A stretch of 64,000 nt of DNA, taken from contig NZ_JAUSZA010000001.1 of assembly GCF_030817215.1 (NCBI RefSeq), positions 3,694,501 to 3,758,500 on the forward strand, read 5' to 3'. The notes beneath the pieces are model-generated. The model did no database searches and was not told where the DNA came from. It saw only the letters and a list, made by a program, of their open reading frames with translations. Shown piece after piece: positions 52,417-61,693 of this stretch. The DNA is from Paenibacillus sp. V4I3. GTDB taxonomy: Bacteria > Bacillota > Bacilli > Paenibacillales > NBRC-103111. A program made the translations under genes and the position numbers. The first letter of the stretch is position 1, and the number at the start of each line of letters is the position of its first letter.

Positions 52417-54849
52417 ATGAAAGATAACAAACTCTATATGATTGGTAACGCACATCTGGATCCGGTTTGGTTATGGCAATGGCAGGAAGGATTCCAAGAA
52501 GCGAAGGCTACATTCCGTTCTGCTCTAGACCGGATGACAGAGTCCGAAGATTTTATTTTCACTTCCAGCTCTGCTGCGATGTACGAGTGGATTGAAAATA
52601 ACGAGCCTAAGATGTTCGCGGAGATCAAAAAGCGCGTGCAGGAAGGACGCTGGAATATTGTCGGCGGTTGGTGGATTCAACCTGACTGCAACATTCCGAA
52701 TGGGGAATCCTTCGTCCGTCAAGGGCTGTACGGTCAACATTACTTCAAAGAGAAGTTCGGGGTAACAGCTAAAGTTGGCTATAACGTAGACAGCTTTGGG
52801 CATAACGGTATGCTGCCGCAAATTCTGAAGAAGAGCGGGATGGATTATTACGTGATGATGCGTCCGATGCCGAATGAAAAAGGGCTGCCAAGCCGTCTGT
52901 TCATGTGGGAATCGGATGATGGCTCACAAGTCATGACATTCCGCATCATGTATGAATATTTGTCTTGGGGCAAGGATTTGGAAAACCATGTTCGCCGCTG
53001 CCTGGGCGAATTCAAAGAGCCGCTTAACGAGTTGATGCTGTTCTATGGCGTTGGCAATCATGGGGGCGGCCCAACGAAGGAAAATATCGAGAGTATTCGC
53101 CGCATGAACGAGGATCCATCGCTGCCTAAGCTGGAGTTTGCAACGCCGGATGCGTATTTCAAAGAGATGGAGAGCAAGAACTTAAAGCTGCCGGTCGTTC
53201 ATGATGATTTGCAGCACCATGCTAGCGGCTGCTACGCTGCGCATTCTGGTATTAAGCATTGGAATCGTAAAGCAGAGAATCGCTTAATGGCCGCAGAGAA
53301 GTACTCGGCGCTCGCTTCATGGATCACTGGTCAACCTTATCCCGCAGAATTCAAGCAAGCTTGGAAAAATGTGCTCTTTAATCAGTTCCATGACATATTG
53401 GCAGGAACCAGCTTGGAGTCTGCTTATGAAGACGCGATGTATTTGTACGGGGAAGCCATGGCTATCGCGGATCGTTCCCTTAATTATGCGGTTCAATCTT
53501 TGTCATGGAACATAAACATTGAGCAAGATGTAACCATGAAGCCGATTGTTGTTTTTAACCCTCATACGTGGGAAAGCCGTGTAAACGTTGAGCTTGAAGT
53601 AGGAGGCATCAAACCCACTACTGTATTGCTTGATGACAAAGGGAACCCGGTGCCATTCCAGACGGTACAATCGCAAGCGTCTGCAAACGGCCGTTTCCGT
53701 CTTAGCTTTATGGCTGATCTGCCTTCCATGGGATATCGGGTATATAAATTGGTGGCTGAGTCAGCCTCGCACAAATCGGTTGGTGAACCGATCCAAGCTA
53801 GTGATTTGGTCATGGAAAATAAACGTTTCCGCTTGGAGTTCGATAAAGAAACAGGCTACATCAAGAGCCTGCATGATAAAGTGGTCGATCATGAAGTGTT
53901 TAAAGGAGATGGAGCCAAGCCCATCGTCTTGGATGATAAATCGGATACTTGGAGCCATGATGTCCTGCATTTTAACCAGAAGGCAGGTACGTTCAAAGCG
54001 AAAAAGGTGTTCCGTGTCGAGCACGGCCCCGTTAAATCGGTCATCCGTGTTGTGAGTGAGTATGGCAGCTCAAAGCTAGTTCAAGATTTCGCCATGTATG
54101 CGGATCGCGATCAAATTGATGTGCAGGTGATGGTGGATTGGCGCGAGTCCTTCAAAATGTTGAAGCTGGTTTTCCCAGTGAATGTCATCTTTAGTAAGCA
54201 AACCTATGAAATACCTTACGGTACGATTGAACGTGAACATAACGGCGAAGAAGAACCAGGATTAACGTGGATTGATTACTCGGGTGTGACTCGAAAAGGC
54301 AACATCATGTACGGCCTCAGCCTAATGAATGATGCGAAATACAGCTATAGCATTCATAACCAAGACATGGCGTTGACTGTACTGAGAAGTCCTATTTACG
54401 CACACCATGTGCCTTATGAACCAGATCCGAACGGTGAGTATTCCTTTATCGATCAGGGTATTCAGCGTTTCTCTTACTCCTTGCTGCCTCATGAAGGTAC
54501 GTGGGAGCATGCAGGTACGGTGAAGCGTGCAGCAGAACTTAACTGCAAGCCAATTGCGGTTATTGAATCGTTCCATGAAGGGGAGCTTGCGCAAACCGAT
54601 TCCTATGTAAAAGTAAACCGCGACAATATCGTTGTTAGTGCGATCAAGAAAGCCGAAGATAACGAGGACCTCATTGTTCGTGTCTATGAAACGAATAAAT
54701 CCGCTACGTCAGCCGAGATCGAGCTGCCTAGATGGAAGCGTGTCATTAAGGCAGATTTTAAACCATGCGAGATCAAAACCTTCCGCGTGCCGAAGAATCC
54801 GGAATTGCCGATCAAAGAAACCAATATGCTGGAATGGGATGTGGAGTAG
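52417..54849 (+). CDS. Alpha-mannosidase-type GH38 (copy 2)
   Basis: An 810-residue GH38 paralogue of the gene at 32837, with the same opening IGNAHLDPVWLWQWQEG (His13, Asp15), nucleophile motif GYNVDSFGHNG (Asp125) and NQFHDILAGTSLESAYEDA. Differences are spread evenly, and one gap is visible in the C-terminal domain (a shorter GVTRKGNIMYG loop). Cytoplasmic, no signal peptide. The stop codon abuts the start of the OtnC-like gene. Both copies are intact, so the duplication probably gave different specificities rather than a dead copy. Confidence 0.9.
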   Translation: MKDNKLYMIGNAHLDPVWLWQWQEGFQEAKATFRSALDRMTESEDFIFTSSSAAMYEWIENNEPKMFAEIKKRVQEGRWNIVGGWWIQPDCNIPNGESFVRQGLYGQHYFKEKFGVTAKVGYNVDSFGHNGMLPQILKKSGMDYYVMMRPMPNEKGLPSRLFMWESDDGSQVMTFRIMYEYLSWGKDLENHVRRCLGEFKEPLNELMLFYGVGNHGGGPTKENIESIRRMNEDPSLPKLEFATPDAYFKEMESKNLKLPVVHDDLQHHASGCYAAHSGIKHWNRKAENRLMAAEKYSALASWITGQPYPAEFKQAWKNVLFNQFHDILAGTSLESAYEDAMYLYGEAMAIADRSLNYAVQSLSWNINIEQDVTMKPIVVFNPHTWESRVNVELEVGGIKPTTVLLDDKGNPVPFQTVQSQASANGRFRLSFMADLPSMGYRVYKLVAESASHKSVGEPIQASDLVMENKRFRLEFDKETGYIKSLHDKVVDHEVFKGDGAKPIVLDDKSDTWSHDVLHFNQKAGTFKAKKVFRVEHGPVKSVIRVVSEYGSSKLVQDFAMYADRDQIDVQVMVDWRESFKMLKLVFPVNVIFSKQTYEIPYGTIEREHNGEEEPGLTWIDYSGVTRKGNIMYGLSLMNDAKYSYSIHNQDMALTVLRSPIYAHHVPYEPDPNGEYSFIDQGIQRFSYSLLPHEGTWEHAGTVKRAAELNCKPIAVIESFHEGELAQTDSYVKVNRDNIVVSAIKKAEDNEDLIVRVYETNKSATSAEIELPRWKRVIKADFKPCEIKTFRVPKNPELPIKETNMLEWDVE

Positions 54850-55512
54850 ATGAAGGCATCGGTTTGGCAGCAGCTGCAGGAAGCCGGGCGTTACATGCTG
54901 AATAACGGCTTGGCTTGGGGAAACGCAGGCAATATCAGTGCGCGGACCAAAGCTGACCACTATTTGATTACAGCAAGCGGTACAGACCTAGGGGAACTCA
55001 GCGAAGACGACTTCGTTGAGTGCTCTTTATCTGAGGGAGGCTCATCGTCCTCAGCAGCAGGGAAGAAGCCATCCAAAGAAGTGCCCATGCACCAAGCCAT
55101 TTATGAATCTCGTCCTGATGTAGGTGCCGTGCTTCATGCTTCACCCTTTTACAGCACGATGCTAGCCTGTTCGGCAGAACATTTGCCATCCGAATGGTTT
55201 GTTGAAACGATGTATTATTTGGAACGCATAGAACGCGTTCCTTATTTTCATCCAGGTTCACGTGAGCTTGGTGATGCAGTGCGTGAGAAGGCTTGCAAAG
55301 CAAATGTGCTTTTCCTCGAAAATCACGGTGTGCTTGTTTATGACAAGAATGTGAAGGAAGCACGCATGGCCATGCACACACTTGAAATGGCTTGCAAGAT
55401 GTATGTGATGGCGAAGAGTTCGGGGATTTCCCTGCGCAAGCTGCCAGAAGACGTGGTTCAAAGCTTCTTGAACGAGTCGGGCTATAGGCCAAGAAGGAGG
55501 TTCTCCGATTGA
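54850..55512 (+). CDS. Class II aldolase/adducin-family protein, OtnC-like
   Basis: A 220-residue zinc aldolase of the AraD/FucA/OtnC type. Visible motifs are GLAWGNAGNISART, ITASGTDLGELSEDD, KEVPMHQAIYESRPDVGAVLHASP with the zinc HxH-type residues, and LFLENHGVLVYDKNVKEA. OtnC decarboxylates 3-oxo-tetronate 4-phosphate to dihydroxyacetone phosphate. The following kinase gene, overlapping by four bases, is of the OtnK family, which makes this role the best guess. It starts on the base after the GH38 stop codon. Confidence 0.82.
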   Translation: MKASVWQQLQEAGRYMLNNGLAWGNAGNISARTKADHYLITASGTDLGELSEDDFVECSLSEGGSSSSAAGKKPSKEVPMHQAIYESRPDVGAVLHASPFYSTMLACSAEHLPSEWFVETMYYLERIERVPYFHPGSRELGDAVREKACKANVLFLENHGVLVYDKNVKEARMAMHTLEMACKMYVMAKSSGISLRKLPEDVVQSFLNESGYRPRRRFSD

Positions 55513-56801
55513 TTGGTATTATCGCAGACGATATTACAGGGGCTAATGACATCGGCATCATGTACGCTAAGGCAAGCATCACCACGCATGTTTACCCGAT
55601 GGAGGCGTGGACTGGGAGAGAACAGAGCAGTGGCGCCGATCCGGAAGTGCTTGTTCTCGACACGCACTCCCGATTAGATACGCCGGATGATGCTTACACG
55701 AAGGTGTACCAGATGACGAAGCGGCTGCAGGAAGCTGGGTGCGCACGTTTTATCAATAAAACGTGCTCTGTTTTCCGAGGCAATATCGGGACAGAATTTG
55801 ATGCCATGCTTGATGCACTTGAGGCATCTTTTGGCATAGTAGTGCTTGGTTTTCCGAAAAATGGACGTACTACCTTGAATGGCATTCATTATGTGCATGG
55901 TAAAAAACTGGAAGAATCCGAATTTCGAAACGATCCTGTGCATCCGATGCTCAGTTCTAATTTAGTCGATATTTTACAATCACAAACAGACCGCAGAGTA
56001 GGACTTATTCCCATTCATATTGTAGAACAGGGTGCTTCTATCTTAGAGGAGCAAATTGCAGTGATGAAGCAATCAGGCTTCACCTATGTCATCCTCGATG
56101 TCCGTGATCAGCAGTCACTGAAAATTATTGCGCAAGCGCTTCAGGATGAGCCGATTATTTGCGGAAGCTCAGCTTTGGCCGAGGAGCTGGCGTTGTTAGA
56201 AAAGCCGAATGCCGTACAAATGGGTGTTACGAATAAACTGCCAGCGCTTGGACGCCCAGCTGTATTATGCGCCGCAGGCAGCTTAATGCCGCAAACGGCT
56301 GCACAAATTACCTATGCAAAAAAGCATGGCCTGACAGCGTTAGAGCTTGAATCACTGCTCTTATTTAACCCTGTTGAAAAGCAGGCACATTGCAAGCAAT
56401 TGGTCGAACAAGCGTCGAGATTTCTGAAGGACGGTCAGGACGTACTCATTCACGCCTCGAATAGTCCGCACAAGGTGGCGGCGACGAAAGTAAAGGGTGT
56501 TGAACTCGGTTACGGCAATACGGAAGTGTCCGTTATCGTTTCGAAGGCGCTATCCGACGTCATACAATCGGTCGTCGATGAGACAGGGCAGGAACGTCTG
56601 CTCATCGCTGGAGGGGAAACGTCCGCTGCCGTATGCGATAAGCTGGGCATTGGCGGACTTAGCATCTGGCAAGAAATTGAGCCAGGATTGCCATCCTGTT
56701 TAACGATCCAAACGCCGCAGCGCTTTTTGGTGTTGAAATCAGGCAGCTTTGGCAGCGAACCCTTTTTCATAGAAGCTATTGAACACTTGAAACAAACATA
56801 A
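55509..56801 (+). CDS. Four-carbon acid-sugar kinase family protein, OtnK-like
   Basis: A 430-residue kinase of the former DUF1537 family. The N-terminal domain begins IGIIADDITGANDIGIMYAK and carries INKTCSVFRGNIGTE; the C-terminal domain carries the nucleotide-binding GGETSAAVCDKLGI and KSGSFG. Known members phosphorylate 3-oxo-tetronates or related acids, feeding OtnC-type decarboxylases. The TTG start overlaps the stop of the OtnC-like gene and follows AAGAAGGAGG. The pair strongly suggests that a four-carbon acid sugar arises in this pathway. Confidence 0.88.
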   Translation: MIGIIADDITGANDIGIMYAKASITTHVYPMEAWTGREQSSGADPEVLVLDTHSRLDTPDDAYTKVYQMTKRLQEAGCARFINKTCSVFRGNIGTEFDAMLDALEASFGIVVLGFPKNGRTTLNGIHYVHGKKLEESEFRNDPVHPMLSSNLVDILQSQTDRRVGLIPIHIVEQGASILEEQIAVMKQSGFTYVILDVRDQQSLKIIAQALQDEPIICGSSALAEELALLEKPNAVQMGVTNKLPALGRPAVLCAAGSLMPQTAAQITYAKKHGLTALELESLLLFNPVEKQAHCKQLVEQASRFLKDGQDVLIHASNSPHKVAATKVKGVELGYGNTEVSVIVSKALSDVIQSVVDETGQERLLIAGGETSAAVCDKLGIGGLSIWQEIEPGLPSCLTIQTPQRFLVLKSGSFGSEPFFIEAIEHLKQT

Positions 56802-56825
56802 CCTGTATTAGGAGGAGATTGACGT

Positions 56826-57458
56826 ATGAGTCAAACGTTGAAGCAACTTTTCGTGAAATATCCAGACTTGGAACCGTGTCGTTCATCGATCCAAGAGGCA
56901 TTTGAAGCTATGAGGATGTCGTTTGAAAAGGGAGGCAAAATGCTGCTTGCCGGTAACGGAGGAAGTGCAGCTGATTGTGAACACGTTGTGGGCGAGTTGA
57001 TGAAAGGATTTATGTCACCGCGCAAGCTGCCCAAGGAGCAAAGTGACAAAATGATGCTTCATGGCGAAGATCAGGGAACGTATTTGGCTGATCATTTGCA
57101 AGGTGCGCTGCCGGCCATTTCGCTTGTCAGCCATACAGCGTTTGCAACAGCTTTCAATAATGATGTGGCGGCTGACATGGTATTCGCGCAGCAGGTATAC
57201 GGCTACGGTAAGCCAGAGGATACACTCGTTGTATTCAGTACATCGGGTAACTCGGCTAATATTGTACACGCGGTGCAAGTTGCCAAAGCACTTGGTGTCT
57301 ATACCATTGGTTTGACGGGTGAAGGCGGTGGTCGCTTAAAAGAACTTTGCGATGTAACGATCCGCGTGCCTTATCGTTCAACACCAGACATTCAGGAACG
57401 CCATCTTCCCATCTACCATGTGCTATGCATGATGCTGGAGGAGGCATTTTTCGTATGA
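56826..57458 (+). CDS. SIS-domain sugar-phosphate isomerase, GmhA-like
   Basis: A 210-residue protein of the phosphoheptose isomerase type. GNGGSAADCEHVVGELMKGF binds the sugar phosphate, followed by VFSTSGNSANIVHAVQVAKA and GLTGEGGGRLKELCD. GmhA interconverts sedoheptulose 7-phosphate and D-glycero-manno-heptose 7-phosphate; other SIS proteins act on amino-sugar phosphates. It overlaps the ROK kinase gene by four bases. AGGAGGAGATTGACGT precedes the ATG. The true substrate here is unknown. Confidence 0.85.
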   Translation: MSQTLKQLFVKYPDLEPCRSSIQEAFEAMRMSFEKGGKMLLAGNGGSAADCEHVVGELMKGFMSPRKLPKEQSDKMMLHGEDQGTYLADHLQGALPAISLVSHTAFATAFNNDVAADMVFAQQVYGYGKPEDTLVVFSTSGNSANIVHAVQVAKALGVYTIGLTGEGGGRLKELCDVTIRVPYRSTPDIQERHLPIYHVLCMMLEEAFFV

Positions 57459-58435
57459 ATCTTCTGCTGGGTGGCATTGATATCGGAGGTACGAAGTGTG
57501 CAGCGGTACTTGGCATAACGGCTGGAGAGACCGTTAACATCTTAGATAAAATAAGCTTTCCCACTCCGGCAACGCCGGAAGAAGCACTTATGCAGCTTGG
57601 TGACGCGCTAGAGCAGCTGCAGAAACGCAACCCTGAAGGTAATCTGCAAGCCATCGGCATTAGCTGTGGCGGTCCATTAAGCAGTAAGGATGGCCTCGTG
57701 TTATCGCCGCCCAATTTACCTGGCTGGGACCATATTGATGTGCTAACCCCTTTTCGAGAACGTTTCCATGTAGCTGTCGGATTGCAAAATGACGCTAACG
57801 CCTGTGCGTTAGCTGAATGGAAATGGGGAGCCGGACGAGGTTCCCAGAATATGATCTTCTTGACCTTTGGTACCGGAATGGGTGCGGGTCTTATCCTAAA
57901 TGGCCGCTTATATGCGGGTGCGAACGATATGGCCGGCGAGGTTGGGCATATCCGTTTAGCTGAGGAGGGTCCTCAAGGCTATGGGAAACCAGGTTCTTTC
58001 GAAGGCTTTTGCAGCGGTGGCGGTATTGCCCGGCTGGCTCAAAAGATGGCGGAAGACTGGTTCACAGCAGGAAACTCGTCGATTCTTCCAAATGCAAAGG
58101 ATCAGCTCCAAGAGCTCACCGCGAAAGATGTATTTGAAGCCGCGCACGCTGGCGATGAGCTGGCGATGTTGGTCATCCGAAAGGTAAGTGGGCAGCTAGG
58201 CAGAGGTCTTGCGATCCTAATTGATATCCTCAATCCGGATACCATCGTCATCGGCAGTATTTATGAACGGCAGGAGTCCATGCTTGCCCCTTTTGTTATG
58301 GAGGAGCTAAAACGCGAGGCGCTGTCGATTTCACTAGGTGTTTGCGGAATTGTTCCTTCGGGTTTAAAGGATAATGTCGGAGATGCCGCCAGCTTATCCG
58401 TAGCACTTCACGAATTTGAACAACAACGGTTATAA
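57455..58435 (+). CDS. ROK-family sugar kinase without the zinc-binding Cys motif
   Basis: A 326-residue sugar kinase. GGIDIGGTKCAAVLG is the ATP phosphate loop, GLQNDANACALAEWKWG holds the catalytic Asp, and FGTGMGAGLILNG is the adenosine-proximal loop. The usual ROK zinc site CxCGxxGC is replaced by GYGKPGS before FEGFCSGGG. The Met at 57455 overlaps the SIS gene stop; the frame upstream is a shadow of that gene. With the SIS isomerase it probably phosphorylates a monosaccharide released by the glycosidases. Confidence 0.9.
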   Translation: MNLLLGGIDIGGTKCAAVLGITAGETVNILDKISFPTPATPEEALMQLGDALEQLQKRNPEGNLQAIGISCGGPLSSKDGLVLSPPNLPGWDHIDVLTPFRERFHVAVGLQNDANACALAEWKWGAGRGSQNMIFLTFGTGMGAGLILNGRLYAGANDMAGEVGHIRLAEEGPQGYGKPGSFEGFCSGGGIARLAQKMAEDWFTAGNSSILPNAKDQLQELTAKDVFEAAHAGDELAMLVIRKVSGQLGRGLAILIDILNPDTIVIGSIYERQESMLAPFVMEELKREALSISLGVCGIVPSGLKDNVGDAASLSVALHEFEQQRL

Positions 58436-58446
58436 GGAGGCCCCCT

Positions 58447-60594
58447 ATGTTTCAACTAAATGAATTCGAACTTCAACATCTAAGTTCAAGCGGCTTGCAG
58501 GATGTTCTGGGCCGTATTGGTATTACCGTGACGCCAGATTCGGGTCCGGCATGGCCACTTCTGCGCGGAGCAAGCGAAAAGACTGCGGGAACGGATCATC
58601 TCGGTGATTACTCAGAAACGAAAGTAACCTATTCGAATGAAGCGGACACTGCTGTTGTTCATTTACAGTTCCGCTGTTATGAATCCTTTGTACTGACATC
58701 GGTGCAGGGAGAAATGAAAAACGCCAACGATTTTGGCAAACAGCTCTGTTTTGCCGCTCAGAATGGCATCATCATTCATACGCAAGGAATGACGAATATA
58801 GATGGTTTAATGGCCAATTATCAGCATAAAGACTGGTGGACACGACCTCATTTTGACCCAAACTGGTCGACGCTACCTGAACGGACACAATCGCTGCTTT
58901 GGCGTAAGGAATCGGCATTCTATCATTTGTTACCTGTATGCGGTCCTGTGTTTCGAACGGATGTGTGCGGTACAGAGGAAGGCTTGCAAATTCGTGTTTC
59001 ATCGCATCAAGGCGGGAGAACGAAGTGTGAGTCATTATCGTTTGTATTAGGTGCGGGTGCTGATCCTTACCAGCTTGTAGAGCGACATGTGGAAGCTGCG
59101 CTGCATACCCTTGATTACCCGACGCTGCCTCGTTCACGAAAACCCTATCCCGAAATTCTGGACTCTCTTGGCTGGTGCAGCTGGGATGCGTTCTACCATC
59201 AGGTCAATGAAGAAGGTCTGTTGGTAAAAGCCGAAGAGATGCAGGCTGCTAGCTTGCCGGTACAATGGGTAATGATTGACGATGGATGGTCACAGACGTT
59301 AGACAAAAAGTTGTCCTCCTTTGAGGCAGATGTAGAGAAATTTCCTCAAGGACTCGCGGAAACCGTTCGTCAGCTCAAAGAAACGTATGGCATTCGTTGG
59401 GTCGGAGTCTGGCATACGATTGCCGGCTATTGGGGCGGCATTCATCCGGATAGCCCACTCGCGAAACAATTCAGCGATTATCTATACAGCAATGCCAAAG
59501 GGAGCCTAATTCCTTATCCGGATGCGGGCCGTGGCTTTGGTTTCTGGCATGCTTGGCATTCCTTCTTGGAGCGTCAAGGTATTGATTTTGTGAAGGTAGA
59601 CAGCCAAAGCGCCGTCTTGAACTTTACGAAGCATGAGTGGTCGATCGGTGAGGCTGCAGCAGCTGCGCATGAAGCGCTGGAAGCATCTGCGGCACTACAT
59701 TTTAACAATACAATTATTAACTGCATGGGGATGGCAGCGGAAAATATGTGGCACCGTCCTAAGTCCTCTGTGTCTCGCAACAGTGATGATTTCGTTCCCC
59801 AAGATCAATTTGGCTTCGCTGAACATGCCTTGCAAAATGCTTATAATTCCTACTATCACGGTGCTTTTTATTATGGTGACTGGGATATGTATTGGACTAA
59901 GAATCATGATGATATTCAAAATGCTGTACTCCGCTCAGTCAGTGGTGGTCCGATCTATTTCAGTGATGCCCCCGGTAACACCGATGCTTCAAAAATATGG
60001 CCATTAATTTATAACGACGGAAAAATCATTCGCTGTGAGCAAACGCCGAACCCTACGGCTGATTGCTTGTTCCTTGATCCTACGAAGGAAACCGTACCGC
60101 TAAAGCTATGGAATATCGCCAAATCATCCGGTGTCGTTGCCGCGTTCCATATTGGTAAATATACGGATTCAGTCAAAGGCACGGTAGGTCCATCCGACGT
60201 TCCAGGATTGAAAGGCGACGAGTTTGTTCTCTATGAACACTTCTCGGGTGAGATGAAAATCATGCGTCAGGTCGAGCAGCATGCTTTCGAACTCCAGCCT
60301 GGTCAATGTGCGATTTACCTGATTATTCCTTCAGAGGGTGCTGTGACACCGATTGGTTTGACGAACAAATATATCGCAATGGATGCGGTTAGCTATGTGC
60401 AATCGGTAGATTATACACTAGCGCTTCAACTCAAAGAAGGCGGTGCTTTCCGGTTCGTGTCGGAACACAGCCGTGTTTCCGCTCAGATGAACGGCAAGGC
60501 GCTTCCAGTCTTACTTATCAGCGAGCATTTGTATGAAGTAGACGTTCCGATGTTGGAAGAAAAGCTGAACATTGTTCTTTCCGTATCGGAATAA
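58447..60594 (+). CDS. Sip1-related alpha-galactosidase / raffinose synthase family (GH36)
   Basis: A 715-residue enzyme of the clan GH-D. The central barrel has LGWCSWDAFYH (residues 241-251), VMIDDGWSQ (275-283), the nucleophile motif FVKVDSQS (Asp385), the acid/base region SRNSDDF (Asp447/448) and GDWDMYWTKN. The N-terminal and C-terminal beta domains are of the raffinose synthase/Sip1 type. Family members cleave or transfer alpha-galactosyl units. It is intracellular. AAGGAGGCCCCCT precedes the ATG. Alpha-galactosides such as galactomannan fragments would fit the neighbouring mannosidases; that is inference. Confidence 0.88.
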   Translation: MFQLNEFELQHLSSSGLQDVLGRIGITVTPDSGPAWPLLRGASEKTAGTDHLGDYSETKVTYSNEADTAVVHLQFRCYESFVLTSVQGEMKNANDFGKQLCFAAQNGIIIHTQGMTNIDGLMANYQHKDWWTRPHFDPNWSTLPERTQSLLWRKESAFYHLLPVCGPVFRTDVCGTEEGLQIRVSSHQGGRTKCESLSFVLGAGADPYQLVERHVEAALHTLDYPTLPRSRKPYPEILDSLGWCSWDAFYHQVNEEGLLVKAEEMQAASLPVQWVMIDDGWSQTLDKKLSSFEADVEKFPQGLAETVRQLKETYGIRWVGVWHTIAGYWGGIHPDSPLAKQFSDYLYSNAKGSLIPYPDAGRGFGFWHAWHSFLERQGIDFVKVDSQSAVLNFTKHEWSIGEAAAAAHEALEASAALHFNNTIINCMGMAAENMWHRPKSSVSRNSDDFVPQDQFGFAEHALQNAYNSYYHGAFYYGDWDMYWTKNHDDIQNAVLRSVSGGPIYFSDAPGNTDASKIWPLIYNDGKIIRCEQTPNPTADCLFLDPTKETVPLKLWNIAKSSGVVAAFHIGKYTDSVKGTVGPSDVPGLKGDEFVLYEHFSGEMKIMRQVEQHAFELQPGQCAIYLIIPSEGAVTPIGLTNKYIAMDAVSYVQSVDYTLALQLKEGGAFRFVSEHSRVSAQMNGKALPVLLISEHLYEVDVPMLEEKLNIVLSVSE

Positions 60595-60619
60595 CACCTG
60601 CATGTGGAGGAGAGATGAC

Positions 60620-61683
60620 ATGGACAAGACGACCCAATGGGAAGCGGGTATTCCCGTATTAGCTAACAAAGACGTTGTTATCATAACGCTGGTGATATCC
60701 GCGATACCAGTGATATTTTGTTAGTTGGCAGTGAGAAAACATACACGTTTATCCGCCATTTAATTGAGGCGGCGGCGGCTCCGTTTCGCAGTAAAAACAT
60801 TCATATTGGGATGGATGAAGCCCATCAGCTTGGACTTGGACGCTATCTGGAGCAGAACGGCTACCGCAAACGTTTTGATATCATGAATGAACACTTGAAG
60901 CATGTTGTCGATATCTGTGGTGAGTTCGGACTTTCACCGATGATTTGGAGTGACATGTATTTCCGCCTAGGCTCAATAACAGGCAATTATTACGATTTAA
61001 ACGGCCATATTTCACCGGATGTTATAGCAGATATGCCAAAGAATGTGCAGTACGTCTATTGGGATTATTACCATGATAACGAAGCCTTTTACCGTACGTT
61101 TATTGAGAAACACAGAGCTTTCGGCTCAGATCCTATTTTTGCCGGTGGCATTTGGACTTGGGGCAGTGTTGCTCCCAATTACGGCAAGATGATGGCTACT
61201 ACTTTAGCCGCATTGAACGCTTGCAAATCGGAAGGAGTTCGAGATGTCTTTGCTACCATGTGGGGTGATAATGGCGCAGAGACAAGTGTGTTTACCGGTT
61301 TAGCCGGCATGCAGCTTTTTGCGGAGCATGGCTATTCGGAGAAGGTGGATGAGGCGAAGCTGGCTGAACGCTTTGCATTCTGTACCGGAGGAAATTGGGA
61401 CGATTTTATAGCCCTCAACGCCTTTGATGAAACGCCTGGTATATGGTTAGCCGAGAACACACCATTCGGTTGGGAAGTTATTGACATCAGATACGGAGGC
61501 GTATTATCCCGACTGGAGACGGCCTAACAGCGAATTCAAGACTTTCTATCTGGAAGCGTTAACCATTTGGCGGAATTGGATGAGCAGCGGCTCTTTTTCG
61601 ATGCTCCGTGGGTCATGAGGGAAGGTACGCTGGGACGCGGCTCCTACCATCGGATTGTGACTGCGGGAACTTTCTCAGGATGA
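60620..61683 (+). pseudogene. GH20 beta-N-acetylhexosaminidase-like gene, broken
   Basis: A start ATG behind GGAGGAGAG reads MDKTTQWEAGIPVLANKDV and then meets a large deletion and frame change near 60680. From there another frame gives YHNAGDIRDTSDILLVGSEK and an otherwise clear GH20 barrel (RSKNIHIGMDEAHQLGLG with the catalytic Asp-Glu, MIWSDMYFRLG, YVYWDYYHDNE, FAGGIWTWGSVAPNYG, ATMWGDNGAETS). A TAA at 61525-61527 interrupts the frame, and the same frame continues to a TGA at 61681. About half of a normal protein is missing at the N-terminal side. Downstream, the FGGY kinase gene is intact. Confidence 0.85.
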
Positions 61684-61693
61684 GGTGGCTACT

